NCBI GenBank assembly: GCA_027604685.1 | Contig: JADHYX010000284.1 | Coordinates: forward strand, 1-28,854 | From: Lobulomyces angularis | Taxonomy: Eukaryota; Chytridiomycota; Chytridiomycetes; Lobulomycetales; Lobulomycetaceae | Direction of reading: 5' to 3' | Length of the DNA: 28,854 nucleotides | Shown: piece by piece, positions 1-10,967 of the stretch | Position numbering within the stretch: position 1 is the first letter of the stretch | How the letters are laid out: the number at the start of each line of letters is the position of its first letter | Program-made: the position numbers and the translations under genes | The notes under the pieces: generated by a model | The model's database searches: none | What the model saw: the letters and a program-made list of their open reading frames with translations, nothing else | Told to the model about the DNA's origin: nothing

Positions 1-48
1 AATAATAATTATAAAATAATTAAGTTGTTTTAAGTAATTATCACTAAC

Positions 49-143
49 CTGAAGTTCATAGTTTCCAGTTCCTGACAAATTTGGTGGAAGCTAAAGTGGA
101 CTCGAAAATGGCCCTCTGGAATGCTTTTAGTCTCAAGCCTCAT
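49..143 (-). CDS. First exon of unidentified gene, partial (runs off left edge)
   Basis: Reverse-strand ATG at 143 opens a 32-codon frame beginning MRLETKSIPEGHF and ending at a good donor (GTTAGTG at 48-42). The peptide has a hydrophobic/aromatic stretch (RVHFSFHQIC) and looks coding. The rest of the gene would lie left of the window. No family is recognised. An ATG, an open frame and a donor in register are the only support, so this is a modest-confidence call. Confidence 0.35.
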
Positions 144-316
144 TAAGCATCAGGCGTAGTTTTATATTTTATAAATAGTATACTTTTTTCCCTTAATAAA
201 ACTTTACTGGTTTTATAAAGCATTTTATTATTATTATTTATATTTCTTTATTAATTAATTAGATCAACTTAATTACAGAAATTTAACTTTACTAAATTCA
301 ATAAATAAAGTTTGTA

Positions 317-526
317 ATGAAGAAACAAGGTTACAGCACAGGGATGCGCTTTTGGGATTTTACTCCTCCAGAACTAACTTATCAAATATTTGGAAGTCAA
401 AGAAAACGCAAAGATCTATATTTGATAAAATATTTAGTAGTCTACTAAAAGCAGCGGGTATTCCTAATTGACGAAATTAAAAGAGAAGTGGAAATCAAAT
501 CCGTGCGGTGCATTTGGGGACGCTGA
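317..526 (+). CDS. Possible small protein with an 18-bp intron, or small pseudogene
   Basis: ATG at 317 opens 39 codons (MKKQGYSTGMRFWDF...) that hit TAA at 446-448. The same frame then continues for 25 more codons (RVFLIDEIKREVEIK...) to TGA at 524-526. The stop lies inside an 18-bp segment (437-454) with GT..AG ends and an internal CTACTAA branch-like motif. Removing it keeps frame and gives a basic 63-residue protein. No homologue is recognised. It could instead be a decayed gene or chance ORF in a compact region. The downstream stretch to 754 shows nothing else. Confidence 0.28.
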
Positions 527-754
527 ATTCAGTCATTCAAGAGTACAATTATCAAAAATTATTGTAGCAACAAAAATGTCACTAAACTAAACAATATTTA
601 TTAATAAGGCAAAGTAAGTTTAAAAAATTTTGACTGCAATAATTCCATTTTTTTTTTTTTAAGATAGAAAGAATTCATATGTAAAAGAATCAATTTTTGT
701 ACTTAAATAGTAGGTTTCCGTAATGTGACATACAAAAAAAAATTAATGTAATGC

Positions 755-2043
755 TCATTTCATATAACATAATTCCTGCACGGCTTCAAAGCTATTGGTT
801 GAACTAACAGAAACAGATTTGGAAACAGCACCAACCTTTAAACAAAAAAAGGTTTTAACAGATAACCAAAAAAAAAAAATTACTTCGACGCAAACCATTT
901 CTTTATATTCTTCATCATCAAAATCTGCCATTGAACGAGCTTTTTCAATCCATGGATTCCAAACCTAAGCAAAATTTAGTGTTATTGTATAAACAAGTAT
1001 CGTAGGCATTAACTTACTACAACATCACTAAAACCAAATTTTTTGATCACAATTTTTCCTTCATTAAAATTGAAGCCAATTGAATTTTCGTTTAGGCTGT
1101 AAACTCTGTCAGTTTCTTTATCAATTTTTAATGCTTCATTTCCTTCCAACAAACCAGACTTTTTCAATACTTTATCATGATACATAGAATTTTTCAGTCC
1201 AAATATTTCAACCTTCGTTATATCATTTATTTTAAAGTAAGTATGAAGTAATGCAGTAAACTTAAAATTATCATTGTTTCCTGTGTTTTGAAAGTTAATT
1301 TTCATAGCAAGTGTTTTCTTATTGTCATTTAAGGTCACCGTTAGTTGAAGTTCAAAATCTTTTGTATGCTCCCAAAGCTTTCCTAACTGAGGATCGATGT
1401 TTGATTGATTTAAGCCTACAAGCGCAAAATTAGGTTTTAACTGGAAATAGCACTAACCAAATTTTACTTGAACTTCGTCCGCCGTATCCGAAATAATCCC
1501 TTACACATACAGACCATTAGTATTCATCACTATTTTTCCCTTACCTAACCATGTCCAGAAAGAATTTCTGGCAAAACCGTGCTGTGGCAGTGAGCTATCT
1601 GTTGTTTAGATAGATAAAAAAAATTTTTTTTTTGTTAGATACCTTCAACAGTTCCAAATTGTGCTAAGAGTTAAAGAATTTTAATTAAAACATGGAAGTT
1701 TCTCAAATAGATGTAAATTTCAGAAACTTATACTTACGAAAGACAATCGGTACTCCTCCTCCTAAAAAGTTTTAATTGGTCGAACTTATCGTTGTAAATA
1801 CTCATAATACTTACTTATTGCTTTAGTGCCATCAAGTTTAGCTTTTCTTGATAAAAAAATTAATTCTTTTCCACCTACTATCCAACTTGTCAAAGTAGCA
1901 CCAAATAAGAATATTTCGGCGGAAGAACTTCCTTTAGTTAGAACCACTTTAGTTTTGTTTGTTGTGTCAACTTTTTCAATATTTAGTAGGATTGTTTAAG
2001 AGTTGAGTTAAGTTCTATAAAATGTAATATAAAAACCTGTCAT
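755..2043 (-). CDS. Glucose-6-phosphate 1-epimerase-like (D-hexose-6-phosphate mutarotase)
   Basis: Interconverts alpha and beta anomers of hexose-6-phosphates; cytosolic. The spliced frame matches the YeaD/yeast YMR099C branch of the aldose-1-epimerase fold in order: FLFGATLTSW, KLDGTKAIRGGVPIVFPQFG, LPQHGFARNSFW, LLHTYFKI (family His), the YHDK loop, VVWNPWIEKARSMADF and MVCVE (family Glu), ending CYMK at TGA 755-757. At least six short introns are needed; junctions at I|RGG, F|PQFG, E|DSSLPQH, V|VWNP and E|VGAV are phase-consistent. The exon boundary near 1450-1540, between WTWLG and LKPNF, is not resolved. Start 2043 (MT|VDTTN...) uses a GTTTTT donor and is inferred. The C-terminus is shorter and more divergent than yeast's after the Glu. 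It shares a 110-bp divergent upstream region with EXO84. Confidence 0.88.
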
Positions 2044-2153
2044 TATTTATGTATGTTAAAATTGGTAGATAAATTATTTATCTTTCAAATCTTAAAAATT
2101 CAAAATTTTTATTCAAAACCTCCATCTATTAAATTTTTAATTAACGCATCTTC
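2044..2153. promoter_or_regulatory. Bidirectional intergenic region between mutarotase and EXO84
   Basis: Only 110 bp, strongly A+T-rich, separates the two divergent start codons, so both promoters must lie here or inside the genes. No TATA box or factor site can be assigned with confidence. Inference from gene layout only. Confidence 0.45.
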
Positions 2154-5100
2154 ATGTCATCATCACCTCATGTTCCTTCTTCTCAAGCAACTCACAGCGA
2201 TGTCCCAGCTATAGATATGATTAAGTTATGTAATGATGAGTTTGATGTTGAAAAGTGTCAGTTAATTAGTTTTCATTTCCAAAAAAATTTTTAATTGTTA
2301 TTCCACCATAGTCATATTTAATGCTATAGCTACTCAAAGTGAAGAGTCAGTCATAAGAGCTTTTAGAACAACACTTCAAGGAGCAAAGGAGGAAGCTGCC
2401 ACAAACTTAAAAAAAAATGTGTTCGCGAATTATCAAAAATTTGTTATCATAAGTAAGGAGATTAAGCAGTTAGAAAGTAGTGTGTTAACGTTACATGGCC
2501 TTCTTAATGAATTAAAATTAGTTAACGCTAACTTTAAATATCTTGAAGCGGGAGGTGAAGATGCAGGTAGAATAGTGTTGTTGTTTTTTTTTTATAAATT
2601 TTGTCCTAGAATCTAATGATGCGAATGCTACAGATAAAGACGAAGTTGGAACGAAAGTCACTGTTGACGACAGTTCCGTTACAATAACGAAACAGATTAT
2701 GGATGCGTATGGAAAACACTATAATAACATAGAGGATTTGGTTCGTGCTAGGGGTATAGATGGAAACATTCAAACCCATATATACTTTTATTACACTTTT
2801 ATTATACTGTGAAATAGGATTGCAGATGGCGCAGTTGTATGAAAATGTTGAAGGTCTTACGGTTTTAACACAACTTCTCACCAATTATTAATTTTTTGTT
2901 AGAAATTCATTCCAGATGGAAGAGGAAAATATATAGCTAGAGATGGCTCCAATAATACTAAAATATATGAATTAAATCCAACTACTCTAAAACAAAAACC
3001 GCAAGCTTTGAGTTTTTTTTTATTAAATGATACTTTGATTCTTGTTAGCAAAAAAAAAATGCTAATGTCAGGTGGAAAAAATAAATTGGTGGCAGATAAA
3101 TGTTTTTTATTGTCTGAAATTGCCACTATTGATGTCAAAGACTCAGGTAGTTTTTTCAATAAAAAGATTTAAATTTTATTTGTAGAAAGTACAAATAGTT
3201 TTAAAATTATGAAGCATCCAGAGACCTACTTTTACCGTTTCGAAACCCCAGAAGAGAAGCGGAGTTTTCTATTATGTTTGTATATATTGTTCCTCCATTA
3301 TTGATAATATTTCTTTAATTAGTACTTAAAAAAGTGTCTGATGAGTTTATGTCATCCAGGAAAAAAACTACCTGTAACGTAGAAGAGGAAAAAAAATCCT
3401 TGACGGTGAAGGTATCCAAACTCTTTTAATAAACTTACAATTGGCAGACTTCTACCGTAAAAATGCCATTTTCAGGAGATAACTCAGTTCAGAATACGCA
3501 GACGGAAAAAACTAAGAAAAAAGAAGACTCCCTATCACCACAACAAATAAAATTTTTAGAAGAATTGCCAGATGATTTGGAAGTACTAATTGCTCATCGG
3601 GATTTTGAATTAGGTGTAATTTTAAGTGAAAAAGGTTCAAAAAACTGTTTCTGAAATTAAAGTTCTAAAAAATTTTAGCGATAAAAACTTTTGAATTAAT
3701 TCAGATTGAAAACCAAAAACATTTATTATTGAGAATTACAGTTGAAGAGAAGATATCCAGATTGTCAGGTTTGATAGGAAATGAGTTGGCGAGGCCATTT
3801 TCTACCAAAAAATCAGTTCAAGCAAACATCTGCTTGTTGTTAAGATTAGGATTTGGAGAGCAGGTATTATAGATCATGTATCGTTTTTAATAAAAAAATA
3901 TGTTTATAGGCTAGAGATATTTTTCTTGGAACAAGATCCATTACTATTAGACAAAGAATTAGGCAACTGAAGTTTGATGGAAATATTGCAAATTACATTT
4001 GTGATTTAAGCGAGGTAGTTTTTAGAGTTATAAAAAATACATCAGATTGGTATGGGGGCTCTTTCCAGGAGACTTTTATGGCATCTGGCTTTATGAAATG
4101 GGTTAGATTAGAAATTGAAAGTTATGGTTCAATTTTTCGTAAACAAGTTTTTGAAAGCAAGCAAAATTTTAGAGTTATTAGCAAGTGTATAGAATTTACT
4201 ATGCATCACTGCAAGCAGCTAAAGGAAGTTGGATTAGATTTGAGTTTCGTTTTGGATAAATTATTTTTTTTCGATATTGGAAAGGCCATTGATGCGCAGG
4301 CCTCTTTGTTGAATGAAGTAATTTTAAGGAGTTTTTTGCGAGAAGAGTTCGTGTTGTGTGCACCAAAAGGTGAATTTGAAATAATTTGGAAAAAAGATTT
4401 TGGTATAATGAAACAAAATCCATTGTTAATTTTTTCGTTTATAAACTTTGCAGAAGGTACAGATATGAAATTTACGCGAAGTGTTTATGAATTATATAAG
4501 CTTCTGATCGATTTCGGTGATGACATGAGTTTAGTGATATCTGTTCCTGTAAGTAAATTGTTCTAATTGATTTAAATCCCCTTTAAAATTTATTAAACTG
4601 TATTAAGCTTTATGGAAGAGTCGTCTCGGCATTAAAAGCCTTTTTTGCAACATATATCAATCGAATGTTAGAGCTTTTCGAAAATATGGAATGGAAAAAC
4701 AAACAAGTACTTACAACATATTAAATCTTAAAAATTTTTAAAATGACTAGTATTATGCCATGATGGTGAACGGAAATTTTATAGTTGATTTATTGATTCC
4801 AAAAATATCATTGCAATTATCGAAAGTGAGTAAAACTAAATTTAATTTAGTTGAAATCTAAAAATCTTAATGACACCTACGCAGATTAGGTTTGATCGTC
4901 CAATACCGGAATTAGAGGAGCAACGATTAAAGTTAAAAACGGTTGTACTGGCAATGCATGGATCCTTTATCCGCTTATCAACAGTGAAATTAATTACAAA
5001 GGATTATAATTTCCCAAATTTAGATTACTCAAGCTCTGCTTCCATTTTAGATGTGGCAAAGCCGAGTGAATACATTTTAAATTTGATAAAAGAACTGAAT

Positions 5101-5648
5101 AATATCAGTGTAGAAATGGATCCAAGTCTTAATAAAAGGGCTATACTTCAACATATTGTTGAAAGACTGTTTGAAATAATGACTGAACGTATGCTATAAT
5201 TTTTATTTGCTTTTAATTTCGGATGTATTTCAAGCTCAATGTTGGGAGAATGAGCGTGGTTCAAGAAAGTTTGGTAACACTACTATAATTAAGATAATTT
5301 TATTTTAATTTCTTGATAAGGATTTGGTGGAGTTCAACAACTTGTCTTAGATATTCATTTTTTCTTACATATTGTAGATATATACATCACTGAACAAACA
5401 AGTTTACTTGCAAATGGTATGCAGCTAAAGTATTTTACAGCCTAAATTATATTTTTTAGCCATTTGTGAAAGAGCTTTGAGGTCTTACTTTCAACAAAAC
5501 AAAAATATGAAAGTTCCATTGAAAAGTGGTGATTGGTAATTTCATCTCTTATATTTACCAAAATCAATTGTTTTATATATAAAGGTATGACAAAAGAGTT
5601 AACACTGTTGCAGCTGAAATTGGCCACCAGTTTGAAGCATTGTACTAA
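2154..5648 (+). CDS. EXO84: Exocyst complex subunit Exo84 (EXOC8)
   Basis: Subunit of the octameric exocyst that tethers secretory vesicles to the plasma membrane. The order matches Exo84: an N-terminal region with FDVEKFIF and SVIRAF; a coiled-coil entry (NVFANYQKFVIISKEIKQLE); a PH-like domain (VEGLTKFIPDGRGKYIARDG... FLLNDTLILVS ... YFYRFETPEEKRSFL); the hallmark ELPDDLEVLIAHRDFELGVIL; then the helical CorEx domain (ARDIFLGTRSITIRQRI, GLDLSFVLDKLFFF) and the terminal GFGGVQQLVLDIHFFLHI. About a dozen introns of 36-70 bp are needed, all phase-consistent (for example 2257-2311). Start 2154 (MSSSPHV) is the only upstream in-frame ATG. Stop TAA is at 5646-5648. About 700 residues, normal for the family; intact. 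It converges on the epsin gene. Confidence 0.93.
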
Positions 5649-6003
5649 CCAATCTAACGTTGCTACTGTTTTATTTATAATTTTTTGTACATTGCTATTT
5701 TATTAATTGTATGTAGAAATTTTTGTCAACCGAAGTATAAATAAATCCATTAGTTATGCAGATTTTTGGGTCATTAAAAATTTTTATTTTGAGCATTTTA
5801 AATTATAAAGCCATTAAATTTAAAATTTTTTTACAATTAAAAAGAAAGATATGAATATATAGTATAAAACTTCTACAAATAATAGAAAAAATAATATGAC
5901 AAAAGTAACTAGCACGAAATCTGTAAAATTTTCAAAAAAAATAAAACTTTTTAAAACTCTCGGCTAATTAAAGAATAATTAAAATTTTGAAATTTTTATT
6001 GTA
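5649..6003. other. Convergent intergenic spacer, no gene seen
   Basis: 355 bp of A+T-rich sequence between the stop codons of EXO84 and epsin. It contains AATAAA-like words on both strands (for example near 5737), compatible with 3' processing signals. I see no coding frame with splice support. Confidence 0.5.
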
Positions 6004-8355
6004 TTAAAAAAACAAATTTTGAGCTTGTTGCTGCTGTTGTGGTTGCTGATTCAAGTTCTGCTGTCCAAAAGGATTTTGAGGTTGATTAAACCCAGTTGAC
6101 ATTGCATTATTTAAACTACCACCCGTACCATTCATTTGCATTTGCGATAATGTAGGTGCTGGGGTTGATGAATAACTGTATTGATTATTTGTAGAAAAGG
6201 GATTCTTGGCAATTGCAGAAGATCCGCCAAAACCACCACCAGTGTTACTAAACCCTACCACAGAGGACTGAGCAGTACCACTGCTGCTTCCAAAACCACC
6301 ACCAGTATTATTGAAACCCATGCCAGAAGTCGCCGATGTTCCAGTTATCGAGCCCATTAAATTAGTGGAGGTTTGATTAGAGCCAAATCCGCCACCAGTA
6401 TTGCTGAATCCCATACCATTTACGGAGGATGAAGTATTCAACGAATTTAAACCAAAAACATTACTTGCTGGAGCGGATGTAAAGCTGTTTCCTGTATTAC
6501 TGAAACCTAAAGCGCTAGAGTTGGGTTGAAAGGATCCAGGTAGTGAACTTCCAGTATTGTTAAATCCCAGAGAACTACTGTTGTTAAACACAGTAGAATT
6601 TGTAACATTATTATAAGTCTGGTTAGAATTTCCATTATTTCCAAATCCAACATTGTCCATTCCAAGCAAATCAACTTGCTGGCTAGTATTACTGTGAACC
6701 GAAGTACCCGTATTATTGAAACCCAAACTATATGAGGTAGAGCCAGATAGCCCAGATGATCCAAAGGGATTATTAGTAGTTTTTGAAGTTCTTTAAATTG
6801 ATGAAAGAAAAAAAATTAATCTAAAAATTATTTTTTCTAAAATACACTGTGCTGTTTCTGCTTGCAGATATACTAGCAAAAGGATCCAGAGCGCTTTAAA
6901 GTAAAAAAATAAATATAAAAATAGATTGATTAGCGTTGTATAACACTCACACATTTCCTCTCCCGACAGGCATTTCTCCAGTAATCTAAAAATTGTCAAT
7001 ATGATAATAAGGTTATTGGTGCAGTACCTGAGGCTGAGCTGCAAATGGATTCGGCTTTGGATTAGAAGATTGAGAAACAGCGAAAGGATTGTTAGGAGAA
7101 TTGCTTTGAGCCATTAAAAATTGCTGTCTTTGGGACTCTACCTGTTGTTGAGCCAATAATTGGGCTTGCTGTTGTTGCTGAGCAAGCATCTGCTGTTGCT
7201 GTTGCTGCAGTAGCAATTGTTGTTGTTCCTGCTGCTGCTGAAGCTGTTGTTGTTGTTGCAATTGTAATTGATAGTTATAGTCGTTTTGTTGTGGATTAAA
7301 TCCTGAAAAAAAATCATTAAAATTATTACTATAATTTTGATTCATTTGATTTTGGCCTTGGTTGAAACCATTATCGATTGGGCTGAAAAAATCAATTTGG
7401 TCCTTATTACTAAAAAAATTTATAGCTAACTTTCTTATCTTGTGTTCCTTACGCTTCTTTTCTCCTTTGAGCAGCGGCTTCCTCCTCACTCATTTCAATC
7501 GCCAGCTGCAACTCTTTTTCACTCTTCAAATTCTCTAGTTTTTTTCTTTCTTCGTCAAGGGCACTCTTTTTGCTTTCCTCTAATGCTCTCTGTAATTCTG
7601 AATCTTCGTTATAATAATCATTGGAAAGGCCGCCCAGCCCTCTGTTCTCAACTCTAGAGGAAACCCCGCCATTACCTCTCTCCTCCCTTAGTCGATTTTC
7701 ATCTGCCAGAAGTGAAGTTATATCCCTAGCTTTTGATCGTACTTAAAAAAAAAAATTAAAAATAAACCGCCCATACTAGGCAATACCATTTTGACCTTGA
7801 TCTCTCCCCTCATCATCAATATACTGAAACTCTTTTAAAGTTTTTATGACATACAAATTTTCTTTCGCGTAAGTAATAATTGATTCAGATCCGCAATGAA
7901 GTAGGTAATCAACTACAATTAAAGCCTACAAAATTCAATTAATAACGTTACAAACTGATGTTCGGTCAAAAATAACCTTATATACATGTCTCCAATTTTT
8001 GCCTGAATCATTTAGCCTTTTTTCAAGCATTTCCATTATTTCATTAAACTCCCGACTTTTAAAAAAAGTAAGAATGAAAAGAATGAAAATATGTGAAAAT
8101 AATACGTGTTATAAGTTCCGGCAGCCAACTCTTGTAAATTGTGGCCAGCTGGGCCAGACTAACATAGAATAAGTTTTTTATTAAAAAAAAATAATAATAC
8201 CGGATCATTTGATGTAGCTTTTCGCACTTTAATTTGAATATCAGTATAACCACCAATGACATTCTTACTTTGATAGAAGAATACTGATTAAAATAAAAAA
8301 ATCAAAGTGAAGAATTATACGTTTCTCTGAGTACTTTTTTTCCTACAGATGTCAT
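6004..8355 (-). CDS. EPN: Epsin (ENTH-domain endocytic adaptor) with UIMs and NPF motifs
   Basis: Clathrin adaptor that binds PI(4,5)P2, ubiquitinated cargo, clathrin and EH-domain proteins at endocytic sites. The ENTH domain spans residues ~1-140: VIGGYTDIQIKVRKATSNDP, GPAGHNLQELA, EIMEMLEKRLNDSGKNWRHV, ALIVVDYLLHCGSE, EFQYIDDEGRDQGQNVR. Two UIMs follow (EDSELQRALEESKKSAL and EKELQLAIEMSEEEAA), then a Gln-rich block (~7130-7270) and about six NPF/DPF motifs. VDLLGMD resembles a clathrin box. The last exon carries seven or more GF(N/S/G)N(T/N)G repeats, then NPFGQQ and a short Q-rich tail. Eight or so introns, all in phase. Start 8355 (MTSVGKKVLRETK) gives the usual N-terminus. The TTTCCAG directly before the ATG could be a 5'-UTR splice acceptor. 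Confidence 0.93.
6150..6720 (-). repeat. Degenerate GF(N/S)NTG protein repeat in the epsin tail
   Basis: Within the last epsin exon the motif GFNNTG / GFSNTG / GFGNNG recurs at least seven times, separated by 15-40 Ser/Asn/Gly-rich residues. In the C-terminal three copies it is extended to GF(N/S)NTGGGFG. At DNA level the copies share a core around CCACCACCAGTATTACTGAAACC on the plus strand. Copies are diverged in spacing and sequence, so expansion is not recent. Confidence 0.85.
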
Positions 8356-8454
8356 CTGGAAAGTTTTAAAGTTGCCTTACTTGTTAATTTTGTTTTTCGT
8401 GCAACAGAATTCCAAAAAGCTATTTCACATCCAGCCAACAAAAAATTAACGGTA

Positions 8455-8483
8455 TCCAAGATGCTCCAAGATGCTCCAAGATG
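8455..8483. repeat. 10-bp tandem repeat (ATGCTCCAAG, about 2.8 copies)
   Basis: ATGCTCCAAG is duplicated exactly at 8461-8480 and flanked by TCCAAG and ATG that extend the period. Ten is not a multiple of three, so the duplication would shift any frame crossing it. It lies in the ambiguous region upstream of epsin. Confidence 0.8.
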
Positions 8484-8546
8484 ACATTTTGTGTTTAAAA
8501 GTGCAAAAACTTTATGTGATGTTAAACATATTTCATGCTTTTCAAC

Positions 8547-9740
8547 TCAATCCAGCAAGTACAAAGAAGAGAGTTCTGCAAATCTCATTATTGTTTCTTG
8601 GGCAGCAAAACTTCTAGCTTTACAATATGAACTCAATTCAATAGCATAACTTACTCAATTATTAAAAAGTAACTATTTTTTAAAACTAATTGAAAACTGG
8701 TTGGAAACTGGTTGGGTTTCACGTACAGAAACATAGTATGTCTTCCTTTACTTAGGGTGAATCATAACATTACAAAAAATATTTTAGATTTATCTACTAA
8801 TGTTTAAGAAAATTTTTATCATTACTCAAAATTTTTTATTTTTGTTTCAATGTTTATGAAATTTAACCTTGACATACAGCCATTAAAACTGGTCACTTTA
8901 GTTCTGGGTTTTATCTAGGATGAAATTACTAAAAAAATGAAGTGTACAGTAAGATGAAAAAATGGAATTATACCAAACATAAAATAAAAATTACAAGAAG
9001 TAAAGAAAATAGTACAAAAAATTCAATGCGAATGTTGAAAACTTACGCTATTAAATAGATTTTCCATTATATCCGGATATTGCTGTTGTCCTTCAAATGC
9101 ACCAAAACAACATCAATTCTTTTAACAAAACAAAAAAAATTTTTGCAAAAGTTCTTTTTGAGTGATAAGCTCCTTGTAGAAATCCTAGTATGTCAACAAT
9201 GAAATCGAATTTCTTAGAACCCTCCTGCCCAAATTATCAAATCAAAAACAACCTAACATTATAAATCGGTAATATTTTAAAGCTAAATTTGAATAGTAAT
9301 AAGAAGGTTCACTAAACCTTTGACCTTTTTTTGTAACAATATTAATCAAGAACAATCCTTCCTCCAAACTAAATTTAACACAAAATATAACATTAGCAAA
9401 CAAAGGTAAAATTATTTCCACTTACTCTATCAAAAAAAATATAGAAACAGATAATATAGAAAACAAAAAATATAGAAAAAAAAATAAGATTTAAAGTAAG
9501 AATAGAAATGAAATAAAAACAAATAAATCAGGTAAAAAAATTAAATCGTGAGGTTGACTGTAAGATTTGGTTTTGTGGGATCTTTTTAGAATTTTAAGAT
9601 TGAATTCATGGCCCATTTCTTTCTTTCATGAATGCAATTTAACAAAGTATACAGTAATGGCAGTAAAATTTAAATTGTTTCCTTGGTATATTTTCCCAGT
9701 TTTAAATAAATTCAAAAGGTCTTTAAATCTAGCTACATCT
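8547..9740 (-). pseudogene. Candidate multi-exon gene or decaying gene, unidentified
   Basis: The reverse strand carries a chain of protein-like exons: FKDLLNLFKTGKIYQGNN (~9700-9720), LEEGLFLINIVTKKGQR, EGSKKFDFIVDILGFLQGAY, YPDIMENLFNS, KPRTKVTSFNGCMS, TYYVSVRETQPVSNQF, then SYAIELSSYCKARSF... ending LYLLD at TGA 8549-8547. Four consecutive 3' splices, from the LQGAY exon onward, can be placed in phase (for example the GTAAGT after NLFNS). Upstream exons cannot all be joined: the LALKYYRFIML exon has no phase-matching donor. The frame also continues past the TGA for about 57 codons to a GTAAGG donor abutting the epsin ATG. No family is recognised. The plus strand has competing open frames, so strand and integrity are uncertain. 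Confidence 0.35.
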
Positions 9741-9891
9741 CATACATTAATTTAATGGAGATTAAGTTGTGAATGATAAACAACCACCCATAGGTAATCG
9801 CAAAAATTTCATTAACAAATTATTTCTTATTCATAGAAAAAGAAATAATCTAAGAAAAAAACTTAAAATATTTCTTTCACAAGATTATCTG

Positions 9892-10841
9892 ATGGATTTA
9901 AAGTTAGCCAAAAAAGTTCTCCGTACCTCTCTCAATAAAAAACTTTCCTTGATTCAACAAGATAAAATTGATAGTGATTCCATCAAAGTTTTTAATCACT
10001 TAAAGAGTTTAGAATGCTATGCAAGTGCCAATTCTATTAGCACATACTTAAATATGAAAGGTACTACATAAAGTTCTTTTTTCAACAACATTTTTTTTTA
10101 ATTAACTTCCGTTGAAATAATCAAAGGTGGTAAAGAAATTAAAACTGATTTAATAGTTGAAGACTTTATAAAGAATAAAAACAAAAAAATCTTCATTCCA
10201 CTTTGCGAAAAAGATGTAATGCATATGCTGTCATTAGCATCGATGGAAGATTTCAAAAGCCTTCCTCTCAATAATTGGTATGTGTAGTAAAACTTGAAAT
10301 AAACCATAAATTATTTTTAATTAAAAAATGTATCCAATACTTGTTTTTTCCAATTCTTATCTTAATAGGAATATTCCTGAACCAAAAAATTCCAGTGGAA
10401 GAATTAACGGTAAATTTAAAACACCATGATGTTATGTGTTTACTATATTTGAATCTATTTATAGCATTCGAGAGCGGGCTTGATCTAATAATTATGCCAG
10501 GTAATTTAATTTATGTGTTTTAAATAAAAAAAACTTAAATAAATTTATCAAGGGTTGGCCTTTGACAGGTATGGAAATAGGCTTGGCCATGGGAAAGGCT
10601 ATTACGATAAGTTTCTATTAGAATACAAAAATTTTGCAGTGAAAAATCATTTGAAGATGCCACAAACTGGTAAAGCTTTTTACAAAACTAAAATAAATGA
10701 ATAAATTAATTTGTAAAACTTTTAGTGGCCATCTCTTTGTCCGCACAAATAATTGATGAAGAGATACCACATAATGATCTTGATGTCAAACCTGATATTA
10801 TTTTAACTCCTGATGGAATACTGCAAAGAAAGGCACTTTAA
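9892..10841 (+). CDS. MTHFS: 5-formyltetrahydrofolate cyclo-ligase (MTHFS)
   Basis: ATP-dependent conversion of 5-formyl-THF to 5,10-methenyl-THF in one-carbon metabolism. Family order is clear: N-terminal KKVLRTSLNKKL, SISTYLNMK, EIIKGGKE and KKIFIPLCEKDVMHML, NIPEP, then the signature [30 protein letters not shown] (split by an intron after MPG), ending DVKPDIILTPDGI at TAA 10839-10841. ATG 9892 gives the usual short N-terminus; the frame is open further upstream but has no earlier in-frame ATG. Later introns are canonical and in phase. The first intron (10061 to about 10099) has a GTACTA donor, but the family-expected junction K|ELTSVEII falls after TTTTTT, not AG: a missing acceptor (see findings). 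Otherwise intact, about 190 residues. Confidence 0.9.
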
Positions 10842-10967
10842 GAACCTAAATTTACTGATGCCATTAATAATTGTAAAACTGTACTATTAAATATCTCATC
10901 TAGCCAAAATATATTGTAGAATTTATTTATACTAAATGTCTGTTGTAATTTAAAGTCCGCTACACAT

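Noticed and set aside
2606..3159. Long minus-strand ORFs inside EXO84
   Set aside because: Shadows of exons in the well-conserved plus-strand gene; no family similarity.
8376..8549. TGA readthrough or selenocysteine at 8547-8549
   Set aside because: TGA is a normal stop for other genes here, and no SECIS-like structure or known selenoprotein family is visible. Decay or a missed intron is simpler.
9567..9755. Plus-strand 62-codon ORF (MVLWDLFRILRL...) upstream of MTHFS
   Set aside because: No in-phase connection to MTHFS and no recognisable domain; its antisense frame looks more protein-like.
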